64,000 nucleotides of DNA, taken from NCBI GenBank assembly GCA_017794925.1, contig CP051238.1, positions 4,327,021 to 4,391,020 on the forward strand, in the 5' to 3' direction. Below, one piece after another: positions 35,164 through 43,512 of this stretch; the first letter of the stretch is position 1, and each line of letters opens with the position of its first letter. Under the pieces are notes generated by a model. That model ran no database searches. It was not told the origin of the DNA and saw nothing but the letters and a program-made list of their open reading frames with translations. Both the position numbers and the translations under genes were made by a program. This DNA comes from Aestuariibacter sp. (GTDB lineage Bacteria; Pseudomonadota; Gammaproteobacteria; Enterobacterales; Alteromonadaceae).

Positions 35164-35511
35164 ATGTCTAAGAAAGTCTATTGCTGCGCACAATTTTTAC
35201 CTAAACCAGGCCAGGAAAACGCCCTGTTTGAAGTACTGCAAAGCCTGGAGCCCAATACCGTCAGAGAAGATGGCTGTATTCAGTACATTGTGACACGACA
35301 TGTCACCAGTCCGTTTGCGGAAGGCAAGAGCTTTCCGATCATGTTCAATGAAATCTGGGCCGATATGGCGAGTTTCGAAGCGCATTGCCAGCGTAAGGAA
35401 ATTGCTGACTTTTTTGCCAAATATTGTCAGGCGGACGACGGACTGGCTGAAGATTGGAACGTGTGTATTTACACCGATGAGCCGGCGGGATACGACGCCC
35501 CTCAGTTATAA
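35164..35511 (+). CDS. antibiotic biosynthesis monooxygenase (ABM) domain protein
   Basis: 115 residues, a single ferredoxin-like alpha/beta ABM domain (KVYCCAQFLPKPGQENALFEVLQ..., later FNEIWADMASFEAHCQRKEIADF). Such proteins include quinol monooxygenase YgiN and heme-degrading relatives; many are uncharacterised. The ATG at 35164 was chosen because AAGGA lies at ideal distance and the domain begins there. An in-frame ATG at 35005, also with an AGG-type site, would add 53 residues of non-conserved sequence and is considered less likely. Confidence 0.8.
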   Translation: MSKKVYCCAQFLPKPGQENALFEVLQSLEPNTVREDGCIQYIVTRHVTSPFAEGKSFPIMFNEIWADMASFEAHCQRKEIADFFAKYCQADDGLAEDWNVCIYTDEPAGYDAPQL

Positions 35512-35520
35512 TTCTTGTAG

Positions 35521-35567
35521 AAAACCGCTCGTCATACTTATCACAAACGATAACGAGCGGTTCGTTT
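35521..35567. terminator. bidirectional terminator between the ABM and peroxiredoxin genes
   Basis: AACCGCTCGT (35523-35532) pairs with ACGAGCGGTT (35553-35562), and an inner TTATC/GATAA helix closes the loop. The stem is followed by TTCGTTTTAT on the plus strand and TTTTCTAC on the minus strand. It separates two convergent genes. Confidence 0.75.
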
Positions 35568-35570
35568 TAT

Positions 35571-36323
35571 TTAGGCTTGTTCTGCGAAGTACGCTTCAAG
35601 GTCATCGCTGCCGCCAATGTGTTTACCACCGATAAACACCTGAGGTACCGTTGTTCTTCCGCTGATCGCTTTGAGTGAAGTCAGTGAAGCACCCTGCCCC
35701 ATCACAATTTCCTCATAACGATAGCCATGATGCTGCAACAAGGCTTTTGCTTTTGCACAATAAGGGCATCCAGGTTTGGTAAGCAGTGATACCGACTCCT
35801 GTTTTACCGCGTTAGGTGCAATGTAACTTAACATGGTGTCAGCGTCTGACACTTCAAAGGGGTCGCCTGGTTTGTTGGGCTCGATAAACATTTTATCAAT
35901 CACGCCATCTTTCACCAGCATGGCATAACGCCAGCTGCGTTTGCCAAAGCCCAAATCCGCTTTGTCGACCAGCATACCCATGCCGTCAGTAAACTCGCCG
36001 TTTCCATCCGGTATCAGAGAAATGTTGTCTGATTCCTGATCCGCCGCCCAGGCATTCATTACAAAGGTATCATTCACAGACACACAGACAATTTCGTCCA
36101 CGCCATTTTGCTTGAACACATCTGCCAGCTCGTTGTACCGCGGTAAATGTGTTGAAGAACATGTTGGTGTAAACGCGCCGGGCAGTGAGAAGACCACAAC
36201 GGTCTTTCCGCTAAAAATATCGTCGGTGGTACGGTTAATCCATTGCTCACCATCGCGAATCGCAAAGGTTACGTTAGGTACTTTTTGTCCTTCTCGCGAG
36301 GGCATATCTACTGGGTGTGTCAT
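35571..36323 (-). CDS. peroxiredoxin-glutaredoxin fusion protein (hybrid Prx5)
   Basis: 250 residues. Residues about 1-160 are a peroxiredoxin-5 domain with the peroxidatic cysteine in PGAFTPTCSSTHLPRY. Residues about 175-245 are a glutaredoxin domain with the CPYC active site (TKPGCPYCAKAKALL) and the TVPQVFIGG glutathione-binding motif. Hybrid enzymes of this kind reduce peroxides with glutathione, the glutaredoxin domain regenerating the peroxiredoxin domain. The start was set at the ATG at 36323, seven bases after AAGGAG; the ATG at 36329 lies directly against that site. The upstream region shows no clear OxyR site. Confidence 0.93.
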   Translation of the reverse strand: MTHPVDMPSREGQKVPNVTFAIRDGEQWINRTTDDIFSGKTVVVFSLPGAFTPTCSSTHLPRYNELADVFKQNGVDEIVCVSVNDTFVMNAWAADQESDNISLIPDGNGEFTDGMGMLVDKADLGFGKRSWRYAMLVKDGVIDKMFIEPNKPGDPFEVSDADTMLSYIAPNAVKQESVSLLTKPGCPYCAKAKALLQHHGYRYEEIVMGQGASLTSLKAISGRTTVPQVFIGGKHIGGSDDLEAYFAEQA

Positions 36324-36561
36324 AGTCATCTCCTTAATTGATGAACCTAGTATAGCCTTCTCATCACAGTATGGAAGTCAAGTAATCCTATCCTTTTAAT
36401 CTATTTATTAGATGAATAATTTTTTCTTAATCAACTCTTTTGGGTATTAAGAACTATCCCCGTTTATGGTTTGTAATGCCCCAATCCCATGGCGCAACCA
36501 CTGTGCATTGTTTAAGCTATGTCGCGTAAGGTGCAGATTCTGTTTTGCATACTTACAGAAA

Positions 36562-36646
36562 GTTTGAAAAAGGCAAAGCGCAGCGAAAGCGCGTGACGCA
36601 AAGCCTCCGGTCTTCATCTATTGATATGATAGCGGGGCTACCGAAC
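36562..36646 (+). ncRNA. cyclic di-GMP-I riboswitch aptamer (GEMM-I)
   Basis: The sequence carries the GEMM-I consensus elements in order: GGCAAA (36572-36577), a stem capped by a GAAA tetraloop (36584-36587), GACGCAAAGCCTCCGG (36595-36610), a second stem with a weak loop, and GATAGCGGGGCTACCGA (36628-36644) as the tetraloop-receptor side and 3' conserved end. Outer helix P1 can form from GTTTG (36562-36566) and CGAAC (36642-36646). The order and the conserved bases agree with the Vibrio Vc2 aptamer. It lies about 110 nt before the ParA-like gene on the same strand. The remaining part of the 434-bp gap (36324-36561) is AT-rich and should hold the promoter; no clear -35/-10 was chosen. Confidence 0.9.
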
Positions 36647-36668
36647 ACAAAGGTCTTTCCGGTTCCCC
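36634..36668 (+). promoter_or_regulatory. likely expression-platform hairpin competing with the riboswitch aptamer
   Basis: GGGG-CT-ACCG (36634-36643), which contains conserved 3' aptamer bases, can pair with CGGT-T-CCCC (36660-36668). This hairpin and the aptamer exclude each other. No U tract follows, so the output (Rho, cleavage, or effect on distant translation start) is unclear. Confidence 0.55.
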
Positions 36669-36757
36669 CTAAAAACCGCCTGACCTATTACGATGTTCAC
36701 TTTTTCATTGTGTAATGACTATTACAGCGAGTTTCGTACAGGAACAGCGAGACTCCA

Positions 36758-37468
36758 ATGAGGATTGAACTTATGATGATTTTAGTCGGTGGCGAAAAAG
36801 GCGGCAGTGGCAAAAGCTGCCTCGCCCAAAATATCGCTGTGTACTTGCGTTGTGAAAAGAAAGCCAGTGTGTTGATGGTGGATTGCGATCCCCAACGAAC
36901 GACTTCGGACTGGGCTCAGGAACGCAGTAGTAATAATGAATTACCCAACATTACCTGTATACAACTTTACGGTAAAATTCGAAACGAGTTACTGAGTCTT
37001 AAAGAACGCTATGACTTTGTTGTCATCGATTGTGGCGGTCAGGATAACCTGGCTTTACGCTCCTCTATGGCAGTAGCCGACCACATACTGATTCCGCTTC
37101 GACCAAAACGTCGCGACTTAAAAACAGTGCCGCACATGGAAGACATTTTGTCGACCTGTAAAATGGTTAACCCCAGAATGAACGCCGCCTTTGTGGTCAC
37201 ACAATGCCCCTCTCTGCCAAGCCTTGCGTCAAGAATCCTTGAAGCAAAAGAAGTATGTCGTTCTTTTGAAGTGCCTGTACTGAACTCGGTGACATTCAGC
37301 CGTAATATGTACGATGACTCAGAAGAGTCGGGCCGCTCGGTGCTGGAAAGCGAGCCAACTGGCAAAGCCGCAATTGAAATCAGAAGCATCATTGAAGAGC
37401 TACTGGCCCGTAGAAAGGGGGAGCAGAATGAGCCTACTCAATCTGTCGCGTACCACGCCGCGAGCTAA
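36758..37468 (+). CDS. ParA-like partition/positioning ATPase
   Basis: 236 residues. A deviant Walker A motif GGEKGGSGKS (11-20) carries the signature lysine of the ParA/MinD class. The A' motif VDCDPQRTTSDW and a Walker B segment FVVIDCGGQDNLAL follow; the usual DTPP is DCGG. ParA-type ATPases place plasmids, chromosomes or surface machines on the nucleoid or membrane, and need a partner that stimulates ATP hydrolysis. No helix-turn-helix precedes the ATPase, so this is the small type (ParA Ib-like). The start is either the ATG at 36758 or those at 36773/36776; GAGG at 36760 would serve 36773 better. It overlaps the next gene by 41 bp and lies under a cyclic di-GMP riboswitch. Confidence 0.88.
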   Translation: MRIELMMILVGGEKGGSGKSCLAQNIAVYLRCEKKASVLMVDCDPQRTTSDWAQERSSNNELPNITCIQLYGKIRNELLSLKERYDFVVIDCGGQDNLALRSSMAVADHILIPLRPKRRDLKTVPHMEDILSTCKMVNPRMNAAFVVTQCPSLPSLASRILEAKEVCRSFEVPVLNSVTFSRNMYDDSEESGRSVLESEPTGKAAIEIRSIIEELLARRKGEQNEPTQSVAYHAAS

Positions 37469-37751
37469 CTGTATTAATGATGAGACCATTACTGCCGATA
37501 CATTTATTGAAGACGCAGTGAGTTACGCACTGGGCCATTCAACTAAGGCGGCGAATGAAACTCATGTACTTTCGCCAGAAAATGTTGGAGATAATGATGC
37601 GTCACATCACCCCATGAGACGCGCTACGTTTACACTTACAGAAGAATGTATTTCCCAATTACAGGAAATTTCTGACCAAAGTGGCGTAGCCAAGTCCAGG
37701 TTAATCAGGCTATGGATAGCCCATTTTGCGCACACAAGGAGTGATTGGTAA
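37428..37751 (+). CDS. ribbon-helix-helix partner protein of the ParA-like ATPase
   Basis: 107 residues from the ATG at 37428, preceded by GGGGGAG. The start lies inside the parA-like gene, so translation is probably coupled. The C-terminal half (about 64-102, RRATFTLTEECISQLQEIS and then SGVAKSRLIRLWIAHF) fits a ribbon-helix-helix DNA-binding fold. The N-terminal tail is short and basic (LSRTTPRAN), like the ParA-activating tails of small partition proteins. Residues about 20-36 (ITADTFIEDAVSYALG) look like a second conserved element. Inferred role: centromere- or cargo-binding partner and/or repressor. No iteron-like repeats were recognised in the adjacent DNA. Confidence 0.8.
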   Translation: MSLLNLSRTTPRANCINDETITADTFIEDAVSYALGHSTKAANETHVLSPENVGDNDASHHPMRRATFTLTEECISQLQEISDQSGVAKSRLIRLWIAHFAHTRSDW

Positions 37752-37896
37752 TGTTGCATTCACCAGCAACAACTGGTTAAATTTCAACCAACATAAATGG
37801 TCAGCATGACCTATACTAAAGTATAAACAAAGAAAAAAGCGCAGATGTATGTAGTAGCGGTTTTAGCGACAATTTTAAGCGGTGTAAAAGGCATTT

Positions 37897-40038
37897 ATGA
37901 TAACCCGTGGCAGTTTTTTTCTGCTAATGCTGTGTGTGTCCGTGCTGGCAAACGGACACCCTCTGCGACATATTTCTCTGGACAACGAGCATCATGGAGA
38001 CCAGTCTACTAACGTACAGATGCTGATAGCCCAGGGCAATATCCAGCAAGCTGAACAGCAACTGGTAGACTCTCTGGCGCTTGCTCGCGCAGACAACGAT
38101 AATGAATCTGTTGCGCTGGGCGTGCATGCGCTCGGCCATTTATCGTTGCTCAGAAATCTTTATCCATTGGCGCTGACCCAATTCCAAAATAGCCTGAATT
38201 ATTTTAAAAGCTCTGACAAACCACTGGCTATCGCCGATTTGTATACTGATATAGGGCGAACTTACCGGGTTATGGGTCTGTATCAATCAGCACTTGGTTA
38301 TTTTAACCTGGCAAAAGAGATCTACCACCAACAAAACCGTACAGATGGCATTGCTTTACAGCAATTAGAAATCGGCATTTCATTACGCCAATTAGGGCAA
38401 TTTGAAAGCGCACTAAGCCAGTTAGAGCGTGCACTGCCCTTGTTACGGGAAAGCAATGATAATGCTGCCAGCGCACTGGCACTGATGAACATTGCCCGGG
38501 TATATAGCGATGTTGGCAAAAACGATGAAGCCCTGATTTATCTCAAGGATGCGGAGCAACTCATCCACACGCTGTCTATGTCATTGTTGAGTGCTGAACT
38601 CGCCTTTCACCTGGGTAAAGTGTATGCCAAGGAATTACATTTTGATTTTGCTCTGCGTTATCTCAGAGCAAGCATAGACGGATATTCCCGGCTAGGCGCC
38701 CTGTGTGACAAAGGTAAAGCCGCAGCCAGCTATGGCGATGTACTGATTGCCCGTCAACAATACCAGGAAGGCCGTCAACTATTGCTGGACGAGCTTACCA
38801 ACGCGACGACGAACAACTGCACAACGTTGCTTACCGATATTCACCTGGCTCTGGCAAACGGGTACCTTATTGATGACAAAGAAAAGTCTCAACAACATAT
38901 TGAGTTGGGGCTGGAACAAGCCATTGACCGTGAAGAGCTTTACACGCAATCCCAGTTTCAGGCTGTGAGAGTCCGGATGTATGTGCAGCAGCAGGACTAT
39001 CAATCTGCGTTTGAAGCGCTCCAGCGTCAACGTAATCTGGAATCGGAAAGCCTTGACCAGCGACGATCGCTAGCGCTGCTTTATCTTCAATCTCAAATCG
39101 ATGTTGAACGCCAGGCTCAGGCACTTACTCTACTAAGCAAAAACCAGGCTATTGAGCTTGCCAGAGCGGAACAACAACAGCTCCGCACCAAGATGCTGTA
39201 CGGCTCATTATTAGCTTCACTTTTATTTGTGTTTTTATTTTGGAGCCGGGTAAATCAAAAACAACGCTCCAGCTTACTGAAACGTGAAGTAAAACGGCGT
39301 ACACAGGAACTTGAAATTAAGAATACTGAGCTGGAAAGCGCTTATCAGGCGTTAGAACGCGCCAGTTTATTGGATCCGCTTACGGGATTATATAACCGCC
39401 AGTACCTCAACAACCAGTTACCTCAGGAAATACATCGGGCACAACAGTCCTATTTACTGAATCAGCCTACCGGTAAAGATGCCGCTAATGCCGATTTAGT
39501 GTGTTTTTTACTGGATATCGACAACTTCAAACACATTAACGATACCTATGGACACCTTGCCGGTGACCGCATTCTGATGCAACTGAGTAAACTTTTACGT
39601 TCAGTATTTCGACCTTCAGATATGTTAATACGCTGGGGAGGAGAGGAGTTTCTTGCCGTATGCCGTAATACCAGCCGGCTGGAAGCGGTAACACTTGCTA
39701 CACGTTTACATCAGTCACTCCACGAGGAAGCGTTTTCTTTAAGTGATAGTACAAGATTAAACATTACCTGCTCCATTGGCTTTTGCGTTTTGCCCTTGTA
39801 TCCCAATGAACCTAAACGGCTTGAGTGGCCTGATTATTTTTCAATTCTGGATGACTGCCTGTATGCGGCGAAGAGTTCAGGAAAGGATTGTTGGATTGGG
39901 TTGTTAGGTGAAAAGTCACAATCCCAACATCAGTCACATCAGCCCTCTCCCCTGGAGGAGAAGTACAATTTACCACCGACACGCATTCAAACATCGTTGA
40001 ATCACCTCTCGGCAGTAAATTGGAATTGTGCAGAATAG
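37897..40038 (+). CDS. membrane TPR-GGDEF protein, probable diguanylate cyclase
   Basis: 713 residues. Signal peptide or N-terminal anchor about 1-20, then six or more TPR-like repeats (about 40-400) on the periplasmic side, a transmembrane helix (about 431-449, LYGSLLASLLFVFLFW), a short coiled coil, and a GGDEF domain (about 485-655). The active loop is GGEEF (581-585) with the upstream substrate segment LLDIDNFKHINDTYGHLAGD. An inhibitory RxxD site (R572-PSD575) lies five residues before it. All key residues for cyclic di-GMP synthesis are present. It is 145 bp after the RHH gene. A TATACT (about 37811) behind a GGTCA-GCA-TGACC palindrome might be its own promoter. Confidence 0.9.
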   Translation: MITRGSFFLLMLCVSVLANGHPLRHISLDNEHHGDQSTNVQMLIAQGNIQQAEQQLVDSLALARADNDNESVALGVHALGHLSLLRNLYPLALTQFQNSLNYFKSSDKPLAIADLYTDIGRTYRVMGLYQSALGYFNLAKEIYHQQNRTDGIALQQLEIGISLRQLGQFESALSQLERALPLLRESNDNAASALALMNIARVYSDVGKNDEALIYLKDAEQLIHTLSMSLLSAELAFHLGKVYAKELHFDFALRYLRASIDGYSRLGALCDKGKAAASYGDVLIARQQYQEGRQLLLDELTNATTNNCTTLLTDIHLALANGYLIDDKEKSQQHIELGLEQAIDREELYTQSQFQAVRVRMYVQQQDYQSAFEALQRQRNLESESLDQRRSLALLYLQSQIDVERQAQALTLLSKNQAIELARAEQQQLRTKMLYGSLLASLLFVFLFWSRVNQKQRSSLLKREVKRRTQELEIKNTELESAYQALERASLLDPLTGLYNRQYLNNQLPQEIHRAQQSYLLNQPTGKDAANADLVCFLLDIDNFKHINDTYGHLAGDRILMQLSKLLRSVFRPSDMLIRWGGEEFLAVCRNTSRLEAVTLATRLHQSLHEEAFSLSDSTRLNITCSIGFCVLPLYPNEPKRLEWPDYFSILDDCLYAAKSSGKDCWIGLLGEKSQSQHQSHQPSPLEEKYNLPPTRIQTSLNHLSAVNWNCAE

Positions 40039-40057
40039 GCGTTACACGCCGGTTTTT
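40038..40057 (+). terminator. compact terminator shared by the convergent GGDEF and prsR ends
   Basis: GGCGT (40038-40042) pairs with ACGCC (40046-40050) over a 3-nt loop, followed by GG and T5. The two stop codons are only 3 bp apart, so the hairpin lies within the last codons of prsR. Confidence 0.5.
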
Positions 40058-41409
40058 AAATCTTCCAGATGATATTTGTCGATCAATGAATACAACGTTG
40101 GACGGGTCACCCCAAGCAACTCTGCTGTTTTCGACATATTTTTGTCTGCGCGTTGATAAGCTTTGCGAATCGCACGGCTTTCTGCCTGCTCGCGGACTTC
40201 GCGCAAGTTCAGGGTATCACTCTCGAAATCTTCGGTAGGCTCTCGCAACCCAAGATCATCCGCCTGAACTACCGTGCTTTCAGCCATAATCACGGCCGAC
40301 TTGAGCTTATTCTGCAGTTCACGAATGTTACCTGGCCATTTATGAGCTAACAGCGCTTTAATTGCACCATCACTGAAGCTTTTGGCCTTGGCGTTAAACT
40401 CTTCGCGATACTGGTTCAAAAACGTTCTGGCAAGCAGCACGATGTCTTGCTCACGATCTCGCAGTGGAGGAATATTAATAGGGATCTCCCCTATCCGGTA
40501 AAATAAATCTTCCCGGAAACTCTCTTCTGCCACCATGGTTTGCAAATCGCGGTGCGTTGCACAAATAACCCGAATATCAACAGGAATTTCATTACGCCCG
40601 CCGACCCGCTCTATGACTCGTTCCTGCAGGAAGCGCAGCATTTTAGCCTGCAAACCAATTGGCATATCGCCAATCTCGTCCAGAAACAATGTCCCCCCCT
40701 GAGCCGTTTCAATCTTACCCATGGTAGTTTTATTGGCCCCGGTAAATGCGCCTTTTTCGTACCCAAACAATTCACTTTCCAGCAGGTTTTCCGGAATAGA
40801 GGCACAGTTAATGGCGACAAACGGTTTGTCCTTACGAGGACTGTGTTCGTGAATGCTGCGGGCAAACACTTCTTTACCCGTACCACTTTCACCCAGCAGA
40901 AGCGTACTAATGTCAGTACCAGCGATCTTTTCTGCTTTACGCATCACCATCTGAATCGCTTCGCTATTTCCAATAATACGGCCCATAGAAGGACGCGTTT
41001 TGGCCAGAATGCGATTTTCATCCTCGAGCTTGGAAAGGTTCAGCGCACGATTCACTAACAATTTAATCGTGTCTGAATCAATGGGCTTCTGATAAAAGTC
41101 GTATGCGCCCAGATCGATTGCTCTTAATGCATTTTCTTTATCATTGTTGCCTGTTACCACAATCACTTTTGTTCTGGGTGATAAAGCAAGGATTTCTTCG
41201 AGGGTTTTTAGCCCTTCCGAGGCGTTTGCGGGATCCGGAGGAAGGCCCAAATCCAACGTAACAACGCTTGGTTCAAAGCGGCGAAGTTGCGCAATGGCAG
41301 ACTGTCTGTCGTCTGCAAATACCACGTTATAATCGGTTAAGCTCCATTTTAACTGTTTCTGAATACCTAAATCATCATCAACTACCAGAATGGTGTCAGC
41401 CATGTTCAT
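40042..41409 (-). CDS. prsR: PrsR, sigma54-activating response regulator of the PEP-CTERM/exosortase type
   Basis: 455 residues. A receiver domain (about 5-125) carries phospho-acceptor Asp in VVTLDLGLPP. A sigma54-interacting AAA+ domain follows (about 145-380) with Walker A LLLGESGTGKEV, the GAFTGA loop and Walker B GGTLFLDEIGD. A Fis-type helix-turn-helix ends the protein (SKTAELLGVTRPTLYSLIDKY). The VDDDLGIQKQLKWSL start and DPANASEG insertion are typical of PrsR, the regulator paired with PrsK in exosortase (XrtA) exopolysaccharide loci. It should activate sigma54 promoters of such genes elsewhere. It follows prsK by 30 bp. The internal ATG (41403) may be the true start. Confidence 0.88.
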   Translation of the reverse strand: MNMADTILVVDDDLGIQKQLKWSLTDYNVVFADDRQSAIAQLRRFEPSVVTLDLGLPPDPANASEGLKTLEEILALSPRTKVIVVTGNNDKENALRAIDLGAYDFYQKPIDSDTIKLLVNRALNLSKLEDENRILAKTRPSMGRIIGNSEAIQMVMRKAEKIAGTDISTLLLGESGTGKEVFARSIHEHSPRKDKPFVAINCASIPENLLESELFGYEKGAFTGANKTTMGKIETAQGGTLFLDEIGDMPIGLQAKMLRFLQERVIERVGGRNEIPVDIRVICATHRDLQTMVAEESFREDLFYRIGEIPINIPPLRDREQDIVLLARTFLNQYREEFNAKAKSFSDGAIKALLAHKWPGNIRELQNKLKSAVIMAESTVVQADDLGLREPTEDFESDTLNLREVREQAESRAIRKAYQRADKNMSKTAELLGVTRPTLYSLIDKYHLEDLKTGV

Positions 41410-41439
41410 TTTTCCATTTCGTTCCGACCACGAGGGTAT

Positions 41440-43464
41440 TTATTCGATGGGGAAGCCCAGTGTAAAGCAGGTTCCCATTCCCGGTTGGCTCTGCACCTGC
41501 AGATAGCCCCCTATGGATTCCATATATGTTTTTGCATCGTAAGCACCAATGCCCATACCAGCGTTGCCTTTGGTAGTGTCAAACGGTTTGAACAAACGAG
41601 TTTTAATGAATTCCTCGTCCATACCACAACCGTTATCTTCAATGAAAATTTGCTGGTATCCACGCTCGGCATCAAGCACGATTGTGATGTCAATCTGCCC
41701 GTCATCTGGTGTGGCTTGTTGTGCATTACTTATTAGATGATACATGACATTAGCGAATTTTTCCTGATCCACTACAACACTTGTCTCATCCTTTAGTTGC
41801 ATATCAGGCAAAGGTTTGAGTGATTGGCAACGCTGCGCAATCACCTGCGTTATCAGTTCTGATAACGTGTGAGTTGCATCAATACCGGCTTCTTCTACCT
41901 GTTTTTCGGTTAACTGACGCAACATACGATCCATACGCGCTTTCGTATGATGCAACGTTTCGAAGGTATCTTCAATAAATTCAGGATTATCTTTGTGCTG
42001 GGCGGCATTGCACAAAATCAGATCAATCTGGGCTAATACGTTTTTCAAATCGTGCAGGACAAACGCCGCCATGCGATTAAATGCTGCAAACTGGGCATTT
42101 TCAGCCAATGACTGTGCAGCCTCATGAAAGTAAATAAAGTTCGCTATTTGATTGGTAACGGCATTCAGGTAGTCCCGCACTTCCCAATTCAACGATACTT
42201 TGGGGCGGTCGACGGCATTGAGTAACGCTAGCCCCCACATTTTTCCTTCGCGAATGAAAGGTAAAACCAACTGAAGTTCGGTATTCTCCAGCACTTTTGG
42301 CGGAATGCTCAGCCCGTCATAGTCAAAAGGCTTGCTTCGAAATTCTTCCAGATCCACCATCCAACCCGTGCGTTCGCAGTAATCCCACAACGAATTCAGC
42401 GCTGGCTCTGCCTGTTCCAACGACAAGAAATACTGATTGCTCACCAGTGTAAAACGCCCGCCTTGTTTTTTAACCAGCGCACCACTGTCGTAGTTGACCG
42501 CACCCATTACACCATCCAAGGCAACCTGATAAACACTGGGTAATGATTGATCGGTATTCGACAGTACGTTGGTGAGTTTTACCCACTCCTCGCGGTAATC
42601 GAATTGATTGGCGAAAAAGTGCTTGGTAATAAAAATTTTAATTCGGGTGCGGAAGTTATTCGATAAGAACAGGGTTGCCAGCATCACCAGAGACAATGCA
42701 ATCAGTACGATCTGAACAGTACTACCCCAACTCCAGCCCAAGTAGTTAATAACGTAGCCTAGCGCAGCCATGACAAATAAATAGATGCCAGCCACCAAGA
42801 GCAAGCTACTGTGTAATACCACATCCCTGGAGATAAAAATATTTACGCCCCAGTGTTTGATTCGGCGGGTTGCAATGACCAAAAACGGCAGCATGAGTAA
42901 GTAAATATAACCGCGGGCCGCAATAAAGCCGGGTTCAACCTGAGCAATCATGGTGGCGTTGGCATACGACACAAACTCGAATAAATTTGTTGCCCCTAAA
43001 TAAAAGGCCAGCGGCTTGTAAGCCCATTGTTCGTCGCCGACCTGCCGGTACAACACTTCAAGTAAGATCAGGACTTCTAGTGCGATAAGGGTTTGAAGCA
43101 GAAAGTGCCAGGTGATATCTGTTCGCACTACCCAGGGCAATACCAACGCGAATAAAGGAACGGACAGCGCCATAAGCGTGGCAGGCTGGCGTAATACCTG
43201 CCAGATATTCTGAAAATCCGGCTTCAGGCAACCTGCAATAAACAGCAGCCAAATCGACTGTTTGACACTGTCTGCCTGCAGGAGATGAATCACATCGAAT
43301 GGCCCACTGAGCACACTGACGAAGCTCAGTGACCATATCATGGTGATAAGCGTAGCAAGGCTCAGCAAATATTTTGCCAGCCCGGGCTTTCTTACCGTGA
43401 ATAACAACAACAGCAACACAAGGTAGCCTGCTGCGTTTAGCCCGTATCCTATATCAGCAATCAT
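41440..43464 (-). CDS. prsK: PrsK, membrane sensor histidine kinase of the PEP-CTERM/exosortase type
   Basis: 674 residues. About eight to nine N-terminal transmembrane helices (1-280) are followed by a GAF-like domain (about 305-450), a histidine kinase dimerisation helix with the phosphorylated His in FVLHDLKNVLAQ, and an ATPase domain (N box HLISNAQQATPDDG, G1 EDNGCGMDEEF, G2 GNAGMGIGAYDAK). This combination defines PrsK. The signal is unknown; the membrane domain suggests a lipid or cell surface cue. It acts on PrsR, encoded directly downstream. No exosortase or PEP-CTERM protein gene lies in the window. Confidence 0.88.
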   Translation of the reverse strand: MIADIGYGLNAAGYLVLLLLLFTVRKPGLAKYLLSLATLITMIWSLSFVSVLSGPFDVIHLLQADSVKQSIWLLFIAGCLKPDFQNIWQVLRQPATLMALSVPLFALVLPWVVRTDITWHFLLQTLIALEVLILLEVLYRQVGDEQWAYKPLAFYLGATNLFEFVSYANATMIAQVEPGFIAARGYIYLLMLPFLVIATRRIKHWGVNIFISRDVVLHSSLLLVAGIYLFVMAALGYVINYLGWSWGSTVQIVLIALSLVMLATLFLSNNFRTRIKIFITKHFFANQFDYREEWVKLTNVLSNTDQSLPSVYQVALDGVMGAVNYDSGALVKKQGGRFTLVSNQYFLSLEQAEPALNSLWDYCERTGWMVDLEEFRSKPFDYDGLSIPPKVLENTELQLVLPFIREGKMWGLALLNAVDRPKVSLNWEVRDYLNAVTNQIANFIYFHEAAQSLAENAQFAAFNRMAAFVLHDLKNVLAQIDLILCNAAQHKDNPEFIEDTFETLHHTKARMDRMLRQLTEKQVEEAGIDATHTLSELITQVIAQRCQSLKPLPDMQLKDETSVVVDQEKFANVMYHLISNAQQATPDDGQIDITIVLDAERGYQQIFIEDNGCGMDEEFIKTRLFKPFDTTKGNAGMGIGAYDAKTYMESIGGYLQVQSQPGMGTCFTLGFPIE

Positions 43465-43512
43465 CTGTCACCACTCGATGCCTGTCCCTGTAATCGACAG
43501 CTAAAAGTTAAA

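Noticed and set aside
36324..36420. Possible OxyR operator before the peroxiredoxin-glutaredoxin gene
   Set aside because: ATAG- and CTAT-like bits occur but not with the required 7-bp spacing of four elements.
36758..37751. The ParA/RHH pair as part of an integrated plasmid or prophage
   Set aside because: No integrase, replication protein, direct-repeat att sites or composition break was seen, so integration is not supported, though not excluded.
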